Shown here: piece after piece, positions 15,530 through 23,934 of the stretch | Layout of the letters: each line of letters begins with the position of its first letter | Numbering within the stretch: the first letter of the stretch is position 1 | Assembly: GCA_017512145.1 (NCBI GenBank) | Contig: JAFWHB010000029.1 | Coordinates: 1 to 37,997, forward strand | Length of the DNA stretch: 37,997 bases | Direction of reading: 5' to 3' | Source of the DNA: Mogibacterium sp. | Lineage (GTDB): Bacteria > Bacillota > Clostridia > Peptostreptococcales > Anaerovoracaceae | The notes under the pieces: generated by a model | Seen by the model: only the letters and a program-made list of their open reading frames with translations | Databases searched by the model: none | What the model was told of the DNA's origin: nothing | Position numbers and translations under genes: made by a program

Positions 15530-16684
15530 ATGCATAGTGAAATGACAGGTTACAAGGTAGTTATACATCGCGGAGGAACATCGAAGGGAATCTTCCTCAA
15601 GGAGAACGAGCTTCCTAAGGACCCTGAGGCCAGAGCAAAGGTCATCAGAGGAATCTTCGGAACGCCGGACCCTAGGGAGATCGATGGACTTGCAGGCGCT
15701 GATGTACTGACAAGCAAGCTTGCTATCATCGGACCTTCAACCAAGGAAGGCTGCGATGTTGATTATACATTCGCACAGGTAAGCTACGACACAGAGCTTA
15801 TCGATTACGGCGGGAACTGCGGCAATATCTCGGCGGCTGTCGGACCATTTGCAATCGATGAGGGAATGGTTCCAGCTGTAGAGCCGATCACAACAGTCCG
15901 CATCCATCAGGTCAACACTGACTGCGTGCTGGTCGCAGATGTACCTGTCAAGGACGGCAAAGCGAAGGTCATCGGTGATTGCCACATCGACGGCGTTCCG
16001 GGAACAGGCGCTAAGATCATGCTCGACTTTGCAGACACAGCAGGCTCAACAACAGGCAAAGTGCTGCCTACCGGCAACCCTGTTGATGTCATCGATGTAG
16101 AGGGCATGGGTCCTGTAGAGGTATCCATCGTAGACGCAGGTAACGTACTTGTATTCGTAGAGGCTGAGACACTCGGACTCAAGGGCACAGAGACATGCGC
16201 AGAGATCGAGGCAAATAAGGAACTTACCGACAAGATAGAAGCTATCCGTTCAACATGCACCGTCAGGATCGGAATGGCTGAGACCAGAAAAGACGCGACA
16301 GAGAAGAGCGCATATTCTCCGTTCTTCTGTATCGTAAGCAAACCGGCTGACTACTTCGTTCCTAATGACGGACACACCGTCAAGGCTGAAGAAGTAGACA
16401 TCGTCTGCAGGCTCAGCTTCATGCTTCACATGCATAAGACATATCCGGGAACAGGAACAGTCTGCACAGGAGCTGCAGCAAGAATACCTGGAACACTCGT
16501 ACACAGACAGCTTACAGAGGCTGCAAGAGAGAACGGAATACTCAGAATCGGACACCCTGCAGGAATCATCCTCTGTGACGCATGGGCAGGCGGAGAAGGC
16601 AAAGGCTTCACAAGACTTGCTTATGAGCGTACAGCCCGCCGCATCATGGAAGGCACCTGCTATGTAAAAAATGACAGACTGTAA
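15530..16684 (+). CDS. PrpF-family double-bond isomerase (methylaconitate/methylitaconate isomerase type)
   Basis: 384-aa protein of the PrpF/methylitaconate delta-isomerase family. It has two diaminopimelate-epimerase-like halves and no cofactor. Conserved signatures are HRGGTSKGIF at the N-terminus, YGGNCGNISAAVGPFA in the first half and TGAAARIPGT in the second. Known members isomerise trans- to cis-2-methylaconitate (PrpF) or 3-methylitaconate to 2,3-dimethylmaleate (Mii of Eubacterium barkeri). The same chemistry would convert itaconate to citraconate. The LeuCD-type hydratase downstream would be the natural next enzyme. A good ribosome-binding site (AAGGAGTG) supports the start. Confidence 0.9.
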   Translation: MHSEMTGYKVVIHRGGTSKGIFLKENELPKDPEARAKVIRGIFGTPDPREIDGLAGADVLTSKLAIIGPSTKEGCDVDYTFAQVSYDTELIDYGGNCGNISAAVGPFAIDEGMVPAVEPITTVRIHQVNTDCVLVADVPVKDGKAKVIGDCHIDGVPGTGAKIMLDFADTAGSTTGKVLPTGNPVDVIDVEGMGPVEVSIVDAGNVLVFVEAETLGLKGTETCAEIEANKELTDKIEAIRSTCTVRIGMAETRKDATEKSAYSPFFCIVSKPADYFVPNDGHTVKAEEVDIVCRLSFMLHMHKTYPGTGTVCTGAAARIPGTLVHRQLTEAARENGILRIGHPAGIILCDAWAGGEGKGFTRLAYERTARRIMEGTCYVKNDRL

Positions 16685-16713
16685 CTATAGCTGATAAAGG
16701 GGAGGATAAGAAA

Positions 16714-17133
16714 ATGTCAAAAACCGTAAATTGTCGTGTGGTCAGCAAGGGCGTGGCTGAAGGCGAAGCTCTTGTCTGCTCCAAGCCTATAGGTTTCAAC
16801 TTCGGTGTAGATATCCCTACAGGCAAGATCATCGAGCATGGTCATGAGCTTGAGGGTATCTCAATCAAGGACAAGGTCCTGATTTTCCCTTACGGCAAGG
16901 GCAGTACAGGCGGATCTTATGTTGTATATCAGGTTGCTGTTGAAGGCACCGGCCCTGCAGCGATTATCAATCTTAATACAGAAGTAATCATCGCATGCGG
17001 CGCGATCATGGGCGGAATCCCTGTTGTAGACCACATGGAAGAGAACCCTTACGACATAATCGAAAATGGTGACTGGGTCAAGGTGGATGCAGTGAACGGA
17101 ACCGTAACCATTACTAAGAAAGGAGAGAACTAG
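16714..17133 (+). CDS. AcnX small subunit (DUF126)
   Basis: 139-aa swivel-like domain protein. It shows the DUF126 pattern: RVVSKGVAEGEALV, then FPYGKGSTGGSYVVYQ with the conserved serine region, then IIACGAIMGGIPVVD. In AcnX enzymes this subunit pairs with the DUF521 subunit, encoded 2 bp downstream. The two-chain form is known from archaeal phosphomevalonate dehydratase and from some bacterial cis-3-hydroxyproline dehydratases. Neither substrate fits obviously here, so the reaction is unassigned. Confidence 0.88.
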   Translation: MSKTVNCRVVSKGVAEGEALVCSKPIGFNFGVDIPTGKIIEHGHELEGISIKDKVLIFPYGKGSTGGSYVVYQVAVEGTGPAAIINLNTEVIIACGAIMGGIPVVDHMEENPYDIIENGDWVKVDAVNGTVTITKKGEN

Positions 17134-17135
17134 CC

Positions 17136-18365
17136 ATGAAGCTTAATGATGATCAGAAGATGATGCTTGATGGCGGCCGCGGAGAGGGCGCCAGGATCGC
17201 TATGGAGATGATCGTTGCGATCGCTAACGTATACGGTGCAGAGGATCTTATTCCAATCAAGAGTGCACACTGCGCAGGCCTTTCTCTCAAGTCCCACGGT
17301 CTTGCAGGAATGCGCTGGGTCGAGGATATGGCAGCTAAGGGCGCAAGAGTAGTCGTACCTACAACCATGAACGTTGTCGGAGTCGACAGAAGCCGCGACC
17401 TCGGACTTCCTAAGGACTGGGTAGAGCCACAGATGAGAATCGAGAAGGGTTATGAGGCAATGGGTTGCTTTGGAACTTCCTCATGCGTTCCTTACTACTA
17501 CAGCTTCCTGCCAAAGTTCGGCGAGCACATCGCATGGGCAGAATCCTCAGCAGTAGTATTCACAAACTCCGTACTCGGTGCCCGCGACAACCGTGAAGGC
17601 GGTCCATCAGCATGGGCTGCAGGAGTTACAGGATATACACCTAACTACGGACTCCATCTTGATGAGAACCGCAGAGGCGGAATCAGATTTGACATCACCT
17701 GCGACATCAACGGAATCGCTGATTACGGCGCAATGGGCAACTTCATCGGCAAGATGGTAGGAGAGAAGATTCCGGTTCTCGTAGGACTCGACAAATTCAA
17801 GCCAACAACCGAAGAACTCGTATATATGGGTGCTGCAATGGCATCAGCAGGCGGAGTCGCAATGTTCCACGCTGTAGGCGTAACACCTGAAGCTCCGACA
17901 GTAGAAGCTGCATTTGGCGGCATCAAGGATTATGACACAGTAGAGTTCGGCAAGAAGGAACTCGAGCAGGGCTACCACAACCTCACATGCGGCAAGAGCA
18001 GAGATGTAGACTTTGTCGCAATCGGATGCCCTCACATGAGCCTCAATCAGGTAAGACAGATTGCTGAGATGCTCGACGGTAAGCACATCAAGGATGATGT
18101 AACAATGTGGGTACACACCAACATGGCTATCAAGGCAATGGCAAGAGAACTCGGTTACCTTCAGAAGATCGAGGATGCAGGCGCTGTACTGACACAGGAT
18201 CTGTGCGTTGTACTCAGCTGCCCTGAGGTCCTCGGATTCCACACACTTGCAACACAGTCTCCTAAGATGGCATTCTACGCACCTGGCAACAACGGATTCG
18301 ATGTCTGGTACGGAAGCGAAGAGAAGTGCGTAAAGGCTGCTCTGACAGGCCGCTGGGAGGATTAA
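17136..18365 (+). CDS. AcnX large subunit (DUF521)
   Basis: 409-aa catalytic subunit of an AcnX-type hydro-lyase. It starts KLNDDQKMMLDG, the standard AcnX opening, and contains CFGTSSCVPYY and DFVAIGCPHMSLNQV, which carry cysteines that bind the Fe-S cluster in the family. The C-terminal region has LSCPEVLGF. AcnX proteins dehydrate hydroxylated acids such as cis-3-hydroxy-L-proline (bacteria) or mevalonate 5-phosphate (archaea). Embedding among carboxylate hydratases and an isomerase suggests a different hydroxy acid. It overlaps functionally with the small subunit 2 bp upstream, and a LeuC-type gene follows after 12 bp. Confidence 0.9.
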   Translation: MKLNDDQKMMLDGGRGEGARIAMEMIVAIANVYGAEDLIPIKSAHCAGLSLKSHGLAGMRWVEDMAAKGARVVVPTTMNVVGVDRSRDLGLPKDWVEPQMRIEKGYEAMGCFGTSSCVPYYYSFLPKFGEHIAWAESSAVVFTNSVLGARDNREGGPSAWAAGVTGYTPNYGLHLDENRRGGIRFDITCDINGIADYGAMGNFIGKMVGEKIPVLVGLDKFKPTTEELVYMGAAMASAGGVAMFHAVGVTPEAPTVEAAFGGIKDYDTVEFGKKELEQGYHNLTCGKSRDVDFVAIGCPHMSLNQVRQIAEMLDGKHIKDDVTMWVHTNMAIKAMARELGYLQKIEDAGAVLTQDLCVVLSCPEVLGFHTLATQSPKMAFYAPGNNGFDVWYGSEEKCVKAALTGRWED

Positions 18366-18377
18366 GGAGAAAAACTC

Positions 18378-19649
18378 ATGGGAATGACATTAGCTGAAAA
18401 GATACTTGCCAGAGCTTCAGGCAAGGAGAGCGTATCTGCCGGCGAGATCGTGACAGCCAAGGTCGACTGCGCGATGATGGACGACATCCTGGGACCTCGA
18501 ATCGTAGAGGACGCAATCAAGGATTTTCCATATGAGCTCAAGCTTTGGGATAAGGACAGAGTAGTTCTGATTTGCGACCACTACGCACCTTCAGGAACGA
18601 TCCATCAGGCTGACATCGTAGCTTACACAAGAGACTGGGCGAAGAGGTTCGGTCTTGGTGAAGAGAATTATTTTGAAGGAATAGGACCTTGTCACCAGAT
18701 CCTCGCTGAGAATGGATATTCTCTGCCGGGAACTGTACAGGTCGGAACAGATTCACATACCTGCACTGCTGGAGCATTCGGATGCCTCGGCACAGGTATA
18801 GGCTCCACAGAGATGGCCGGTGTTCTCTACACAGGCGAGATCTGGATGAGAGTACCGGAGACCATCCTCTACAAATGGGAAGGCAAGCTTCCTCAGGGAG
18901 TCATGGCCAAGGACGTAATCCTCAAATCCATCGGGGACACAGGACACTCCGGAGCCACATACATGTCCATGGAGTTCACAGGAGATACCATTAAGAATCT
19001 CCCTATGGACGAGAGAATGTGCATTTCGAACATGGCAATTGAGGCTGGCGCAAAGTGCGGCCTGATCCCTGCAGATGAGAAGACAGATGCATATCTTGCT
19101 GAGCACGGATGCACCAAGGCATATGAGAAGTTCGCACCTGATGCAGATGCGAATTATGCCAAAGTCATGCAGTACAGAGCTGAGGATCTTATCCCTCAGG
19201 TTGCATGTCCGCACAATGTTGACAATGTTCATCCAATTACAGAGGTCAAGGGAACTGTAATGCACAGAGCTTACATCGGTTCCTGCACAGGTGGAAGACT
19301 CAACGACTTGAGAGTCGCCGCTGAGATACTCAAGGGCAAGAAAGTCTCAAGAGATACTAAATTGCTGGTTTCCCCAGCGTCGCAGCTTATCTGGAAACAG
19401 GCTGACAAGCTCGGATATCTGCAGACTTTGGCTGAGGCGGGTGCTACGATTCTTGCTCCGACATGCGGTGCATGCCTTGGTGTTCACAGCGGACTGATTG
19501 GCGCAGGTGAGAACTGTGTATCAGCAAGCAACCGTAACTTCAAGGGCCGTATGGGAAGCCCTGATGGAAAAGTTTACCTGGCTTCGCCTGCGACGATCGC
19601 AGCTTCGGCAATCGAAGGCAGACTCGCAGATGTACGCGAGCATTTATAA
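18378..19649 (+). CDS. LeuC/HacA-type hydratase large subunit
   Basis: 423-aa catalytic subunit of the 3-isopropylmalate dehydratase/homoaconitase group. It starts MGMTLAEKILARASGK, the standard opening. Cluster cysteines lie in SCTGGRLNDL and in CGACLG, and GTDSHTCTAGAFG and SNRNFKGRMG are family signatures. Relatives include LeuC, homoaconitase, methanogen HACN and dimethylmaleate hydratase (DmdA). LeuCD-type enzymes also hydrate citraconate to (R)-citramalate. The operon lacks leuA and leuB, so a catabolic hydratase is more likely than leucine synthesis. The small subunit follows after 11 bp. Confidence 0.9.
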   Translation: MGMTLAEKILARASGKESVSAGEIVTAKVDCAMMDDILGPRIVEDAIKDFPYELKLWDKDRVVLICDHYAPSGTIHQADIVAYTRDWAKRFGLGEENYFEGIGPCHQILAENGYSLPGTVQVGTDSHTCTAGAFGCLGTGIGSTEMAGVLYTGEIWMRVPETILYKWEGKLPQGVMAKDVILKSIGDTGHSGATYMSMEFTGDTIKNLPMDERMCISNMAIEAGAKCGLIPADEKTDAYLAEHGCTKAYEKFAPDADANYAKVMQYRAEDLIPQVACPHNVDNVHPITEVKGTVMHRAYIGSCTGGRLNDLRVAAEILKGKKVSRDTKLLVSPASQLIWKQADKLGYLQTLAEAGATILAPTCGACLGVHSGLIGAGENCVSASNRNFKGRMGSPDGKVYLASPATIAASAIEGRLADVREHL

Positions 19650-19660
19650 GGAGGCGGGCT

Positions 19661-20155
19661 ATGATCAGATGCAAGGTTCACAAATTCGGAGACAATATCA
19701 ATACAGATCTTATCTCTCCGGCATGCTACATGGAACTCGATAATGCCGGCATCGCAGCACATGCAATGGAAGGCGCAGATCCTGATTTCATGAAGAAAAT
19801 GCAGGAAGGCGACTGCATAGTTGCGGAGAAAAACTTTGGCCCGGGCTCTTCAAGAGAAACTGCACCGATCGCACTCAAAGGCTGTGGCGTGTCGGTGGTA
19901 ATCGCGCAGTCCTTTGCCCGCATATTCTACAGGAACAGCATCAACATAGGGCTACCTGTAATGATATGTGAGCAGGCTGATGAGATCAATGAGGGCGATG
20001 AGCTCGAAGTCGAGCCAGTCAAGGGAACTATAAAGAATTTAACTACAGGCAAGCAATATCAGTGTGCTTCGATCCCGGAGAATATCATGACGATCATAGA
20101 GCATGGCGGGCTTCTTGGCGATATTGCATACAGGCTTGAGAAAGAAAAGGCATAG
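19661..20155 (+). CDS. LeuD/HacB-type hydratase small subunit
   Basis: 164-aa swivel subunit with the family start KVHKFGDNINTDLISPACY, the catalytic loop FGPGSSRETAP, and the closing SFARIFYRNSINIGLP. Length is typical of the stand-alone LeuD/DmdB type. It pairs with the LeuC-type subunit encoded directly upstream. The GAGGCGGG ribosome-binding site supports the start. The CoA-transferase gene starts 18 bp downstream. Confidence 0.92.
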   Translation: MIRCKVHKFGDNINTDLISPACYMELDNAGIAAHAMEGADPDFMKKMQEGDCIVAEKNFGPGSSRETAPIALKGCGVSVVIAQSFARIFYRNSINIGLPVMICEQADEINEGDELEVEPVKGTIKNLTTGKQYQCASIPENIMTIIEHGGLLGDIAYRLEKEKA

Positions 20156-20173
20156 AGAAAGGATATAAGGACA

Positions 20174-21376
20174 ATGGATGATAACAAAGGTTTACTGGAA
20201 GGCGTAACAATACTGGATTTGTCAAGAGTACTTGCAGCTCCTTACTGCGGAATGATTCTAGCTGAGATGGGCGCAAGAGTAATCAAGGTCGAGAACCCTA
20301 AGGGCGGAGACGATTCAAGAAATATGGGTCCATTCTTCCCGAATGGTGTAAGTGCATATTTCATCAACATGAACCGCAGCAAAGAGGGTATCACACTTAA
20401 CCTCAAGGATCCTGAAGCCAAGAAGATCTTCCTTGAGCTCGTAAAGCATGCTGACGTAGTAATTGAGAACTACAGACCTGGAACAATGGAAAAGCTCGGT
20501 CTCGGATATGATGTCCTCAAGGAGGTCAATCCATCGATCATCTACGGCGCATGCAGCGGATTCGGCCATACTGGTCCTTATTCGAAGAGAGCCGGATACG
20601 ATATCGTAGCACAGGCTATGGGCGGACTTATGAGCACTACCGGATGGGCTGGTGGTGATCCTACAAGATCCGGAACTCCTATGGGAGACGTACTTGGCGG
20701 ACTCAACCTTGCAATCGGCGTTCTGGCTGCTCTTGTAAACAGAGAGAAGACAGGTAAGGGCGAGAAGGTAGATATAGCTCTTGTTGACAGCGTTGCATCT
20801 GCAATGGAGAACATCACAATGATCTACCAGACAGAGGGCAGAGTTCCAAGGAGAATCGGCAACAGATATGAGTCTACATATCCATATGACTCATTCAATG
20901 CATCCGACGGATTCGTAATCATTGCTGCAGGTAATAACAAGCTCTACAAGATCCTCTGCGATGTAATGGGCAAGCCTGAACTGGTTGATGATCCGAGGTT
21001 CGCTGAGGTAAGAGACCGTGTTAAGAATCACGAAGAACTCTTTGAGATCGTAAATGAATGGACCAAGCAGTACAAGATCGATGAGATCGTAAAGATGCTC
21101 AATGATGCAGGATGCCCTTCAAGCCCTGTAAACACCATCGACAGACTCGTCAAGGATCCTCAGATCGCAGGAGCAAGAGGAATGTTCCCTGAAATCGATC
21201 AGCCAGGAGTAGGCAAGATGCATATCACTGCTACACCGCAGAAGCTGACAAGAACCAAATCCTGCACCAGAAAACCTGCACCGCTTCTTGGTGAGGACAA
21301 TTTAAAGATATTCGGCGAAATGCTCGGCTATGATGAGGCAAAGGTAGCTGAACTTAAGGAAAAGGGTGTAATCTAA
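20174..21376 (+). CDS. Type III CoA-transferase (CaiB/BaiF family)
   Basis: 400-aa protein with the family N-terminus (LLEGVTILDLSRVLAAPYCG), KVENPKGGDDSR, and the catalytic aspartate D172 in MGDVLGG. Members move CoA between carboxylic acids through an aspartyl anhydride/thioester. Relatives include formyl-CoA:oxalate, succinyl-CoA:citramalate and itaconate CoA-transferases. Being 12 bp upstream of an HMG-CoA-lyase-like gene, it probably activates the hydroxy acid made by the LeuCD-type hydratase, possibly reusing the acyl-CoA released by the lyase. The CoA donor is not visible from sequence. Confidence 0.92.
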   Translation: MDDNKGLLEGVTILDLSRVLAAPYCGMILAEMGARVIKVENPKGGDDSRNMGPFFPNGVSAYFINMNRSKEGITLNLKDPEAKKIFLELVKHADVVIENYRPGTMEKLGLGYDVLKEVNPSIIYGACSGFGHTGPYSKRAGYDIVAQAMGGLMSTTGWAGGDPTRSGTPMGDVLGGLNLAIGVLAALVNREKTGKGEKVDIALVDSVASAMENITMIYQTEGRVPRRIGNRYESTYPYDSFNASDGFVIIAAGNNKLYKILCDVMGKPELVDDPRFAEVRDRVKNHEELFEIVNEWTKQYKIDEIVKMLNDAGCPSSPVNTIDRLVKDPQIAGARGMFPEIDQPGVGKMHITATPQKLTRTKSCTRKPAPLLGEDNLKIFGEMLGYDEAKVAELKEKGVI

Positions 21377-21388
21377 GAGGTGACATAA

Positions 21389-22297
21389 ATGGGAGCAAAG
21401 ATCAATATTTATGAGGTTGGCCCTCGCGACGGATTCCAGAGTCTTAAGTGCGAGATGGTCCCTACAGAAGAGAAGGTTAAGATAATCGGTCAGCTGATCG
21501 ACGCCGGAGTCAAGCACATGGAGCATACATCCTTCGTAAGCCCTAAGGCTATTCCGCAGCTCGCTGACTCCAAGGATGTGACAAAGTATGTTCTTGAGCA
21601 CTTTCCTGGCATCGACTTCTTCCCGCTCGTACCGAACCTCAGAGGCGCAACTAACGCTTATGAGCAGGGACTCAGGAAAATCTGCTATGTAGCATCTCTC
21701 AGCAAGAGCCACAACAAGGCCAACATCAACCGCACTCACGAAGAATCTCTCGCTGCATTCAAGGAAATCAGATCCACATATCCTGATATGGAGATCGTAA
21801 TGGATATGGCAACCACATTCGGATGCCCATTCGAGGGCAAGTATACTGATCCGGGCAGAGCAATAGAATTCCTCAAGGGTTATGTGGACAGCGGCCTCAA
21901 GACAGTTGACCTCTGCGATACCATCGGAATCGCAGACCCTGCACAGGTACAGGATTTCATCGGAGCGATCCAGAAGGCATATCCTGATCTTGAACTGATG
22001 GTACACTTCCACGATACACGCGGACTTGGGATGGTTAATACTCTTACTGCTATCCGTATGGGAGTGGTCAACGTTCAGTCGACACTCGGCGGACTTGGCG
22101 GATGCCCGTTCGCTCCAGGAGCTTCAGGCAATCTCGCTACTGAAGACGTTGTATGGATGCTCAATGAGATGGGATATGATACAGGCGTCAAGTTCGAATC
22201 AATCGTCAAAGCTGCCAAGATGCAGGTCAGCGAGATTCCTGGCACCTATAGCGGACATCATATCAATATCGAGGCAATAACAGCCTGCAGATACTGA
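21389..22297 (+). CDS. HMG-CoA-lyase-like retro-aldol lyase
   Basis: 302-aa TIM-barrel lyase of the HMGL-like family. It starts with the conserved EVGPRDGFQ. It has the metal-binding HFHDTRG and the HMG-CoA-lyase signature GLGGCPFAPGASGN, which contains the active-site cysteine, followed by TEDVVWML. The family cleaves tertiary 3-hydroxyacyl-CoAs. Besides HMG-CoA, (R)-citramalyl-CoA is a known substrate of a Chloroflexus member whose gene lies next to a type III CoA-transferase, the same pairing as here. Cleavage of citramalyl-CoA would give acetyl-CoA and pyruvate; dimethylmalyl-CoA would give propionyl-CoA and pyruvate. It is the last gene of the cluster, before a terminator. Confidence 0.9.
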   Translation: MGAKINIYEVGPRDGFQSLKCEMVPTEEKVKIIGQLIDAGVKHMEHTSFVSPKAIPQLADSKDVTKYVLEHFPGIDFFPLVPNLRGATNAYEQGLRKICYVASLSKSHNKANINRTHEESLAAFKEIRSTYPDMEIVMDMATTFGCPFEGKYTDPGRAIEFLKGYVDSGLKTVDLCDTIGIADPAQVQDFIGAIQKAYPDLELMVHFHDTRGLGMVNTLTAIRMGVVNVQSTLGGLGGCPFAPGASGNLATEDVVWMLNEMGYDTGVKFESIVKAAKMQVSEIPGTYSGHHINIEAITACRY

Positions 22298-22322
22298 CCG
22301 GTATCCCGGATAATTGCAAAAC

Positions 22323-22347
22323 AAATGCGCCCGTTCTGGGCGCATTT
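22323..22347. terminator. Bidirectional terminator between the catabolic cluster and rpoN
   Basis: AAATGCGCCC and GGGCGCATTT form a perfect 10-bp stem with loop GTTCT, flanked by A- and T-rich bases that suit both strands. The rpoN stop codon (22346-22348) overlaps its edge. Confidence 0.85.
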
Positions 22348-23734
22348 AAATTTGCTTTCTGAGTGACTTCGGCAGGATGCCCATGGAATCGCGGTACTTG
22401 GCCACGGTCCGGCGTGATGCCTTGATTCCCCGGGTGAGGAGAATGTCTGCGATCTCCTGATCGCTGAGAGGTTTGGCATGGTTCTCTTCTTCGATGATCT
22501 GCCTGATCTTGGAATATATGCTGTCTCTTGAGACCCCGCCGACTTCATTGGTGAAGAAGTACTTCAGAGGGTATGTTGCGGTAGGGAACCTGATGTATTT
22601 GCCTCTTACGGCACGGCTTACAGTTGAGACATGCACTCCGATGTCATCTGCGATCTGCTGCATGGTAAGAGGCTCAAGTATCTTGTTGCCTGGCTCGAGG
22701 AAGTGCCTCTGTCTCTCGAGGATCGCAAGAGTAACACTCTCGACAGTGCGCTTACGCTGCTCGATATTCTCTATCAGCTGGTTGGCACCTTCAATCTTCT
22801 TCTTGAGATATTGCAGGACTTCCTTGTCATCCGTGGTGCGCATCAGGTTGCAGTAGTAACTGCTTAGTCCAAGGGGCATGCCGGTATCGATCATATGAAC
22901 TATTGCTGAGCCTGAGATGACTTCGACGTCGATATCCGGAATGACATACTGCATAGCGCTGCCGTCTGAGAACCTTGAGCCTGGCTTAGGGTCAAGACTC
23001 TTGATGACCGAGATGATCCGTGCGACCTTGTCAGGTTCGATCTCGAGCGTCTTCGAAATCTTGCGTATATCGCCGGTCGCAACCTCGTGGAGCATAGACT
23101 CGATAACACGGCAGATATCATCATATTGTTCGCACTCAGGATCAAGCTGCAGGCGGAGACACTCTTCGAGGGTCCAAGCTGCAAGCCCCGGAGGATCCAT
23201 GCTGCGGATGATATCCAGAGCCGCTGAGATCTCTTCAAGAGTATGGCTGCAGTCTGCAGCGATCTCTTCGAGGCTTATATCTATGTATCCGTTATCATCG
23301 AGTGAATAAATGATGAATTCGGCTGCATCGCGCACATTATCACAGCACACTGAGCCCATCAGCTGGCTGAGAAGATGATCTTTCAAGGTCTCGGTGCTCT
23401 GATAGAAGGCTTCGAATTCGGCGGCCTTAGAGGCGCCGACTGATAAACCGCTGCTGACGGGTCTTGTATATTGATCACAGCGGTCATAGCTGTCATATTT
23501 GTCGAAATCATCTGGATCATAGGAAGAATCAGAATCAGATTCCGGAGCCTGGGCGGAAGCATCAGCGCCCGCTGCGGCATATTCGAGCACAGGATTCTCA
23601 AGAAGCTCATTCGAAATCATCTGCTGGAGTTCAGCATTACTCATCTGCAGTATTTCGATAGTTCTCAGCTGAGCAGGCGTAAGCTTGATTGATGTATTCA
23701 GCTCAAACCCGATCCCTGTAAAATTGCCGGCCAT
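22346..23734 (-). CDS. rpoN: RNA polymerase sigma-54 factor
   Basis: 462-aa sigma-54. The N-terminal region I (KLTPAQLRTIEILQMSNAEL, with NPVLEY) contacts the activator's AAA+ domain. An acidic linker rich in Asp follows (about 50-85). The core-binding region is central, and the C-terminus holds the DNA-binding helix-turn-helix (HVSTVSRAVRGKYI) and the RpoN box RRTVAKYR at 441-448, which reads the -24 element. All regions are present, so the protein should be active. It is convergent with the sigma-54-driven cluster and divergent from pyrB. No -24/-12 site was seen in front of rpoN itself. Confidence 0.96.
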   Translation of the reverse strand: MAGNFTGIGFELNTSIKLTPAQLRTIEILQMSNAELQQMISNELLENPVLEYAAAGADASAQAPESDSDSSYDPDDFDKYDSYDRCDQYTRPVSSGLSVGASKAAEFEAFYQSTETLKDHLLSQLMGSVCCDNVRDAAEFIIYSLDDNGYIDISLEEIAADCSHTLEEISAALDIIRSMDPPGLAAWTLEECLRLQLDPECEQYDDICRVIESMLHEVATGDIRKISKTLEIEPDKVARIISVIKSLDPKPGSRFSDGSAMQYVIPDIDVEVISGSAIVHMIDTGMPLGLSSYYCNLMRTTDDKEVLQYLKKKIEGANQLIENIEQRKRTVESVTLAILERQRHFLEPGNKILEPLTMQQIADDIGVHVSTVSRAVRGKYIRFPTATYPLKYFFTNEVGGVSRDSIYSKIRQIIEEENHAKPLSDQEIADILLTRGIKASRRTVAKYRDSMGILPKSLRKQI

Positions 23735-23884
23735 CTATTCGCTCCCAAGTATAATTGATTTAACAGTCACTTATGATATTTTACCATCAGGCAGGCTATG
23801 AGCTTTGTTTTTTCTTGAATCAAAGCGCAAAAAATGCGCAATTCACAATATCCAGACACTTAGATAGGAAGTATCCTTGAGATC

Positions 23885-23906
23885 GGAAATATGATATTAT
23901 ATTTCC
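23885..23906. promoter_or_regulatory. Palindrome in the pyrB promoter region
   Basis: GGAAATAT (23885-23892) and ATATTTCC (23899-23906) are inverted around GATATT. TATTAT or TATATT within it could serve as a -10, with TTGAGA at 23877 as a close-spaced -35-like hexamer. An operator overlapping the pyrB promoter is possible. A separate GCGCA-A5-TGCGC hairpin lies at about 23825-23839. Confidence 0.35.
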
Positions 23907-23934
23907 AGCCAACACACGCGGAGAAGGAGTATAT

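Noticed and set aside
18378..20155. Leucine biosynthesis leuCD
   Set aside because: No leuA or leuB nearby; the pair is embedded in a sigma-54-driven catabolic cluster, so the names leuC/leuD would mislead.
21302..22012. 236-codon open frame on the minus strand
   Set aside because: Antisense to the CoA-transferase/HMGL genes, composition typical of a shadow frame.
10047..22297. Methylcitrate cycle for propionate use (PrpR-like activator, aconitase, PrpF)
   Set aside because: No methylcitrate synthase, methylisocitrate lyase or propionyl-CoA synthetase is present, and the lyase here is HMGL-like and paired with a CoA-transferase.
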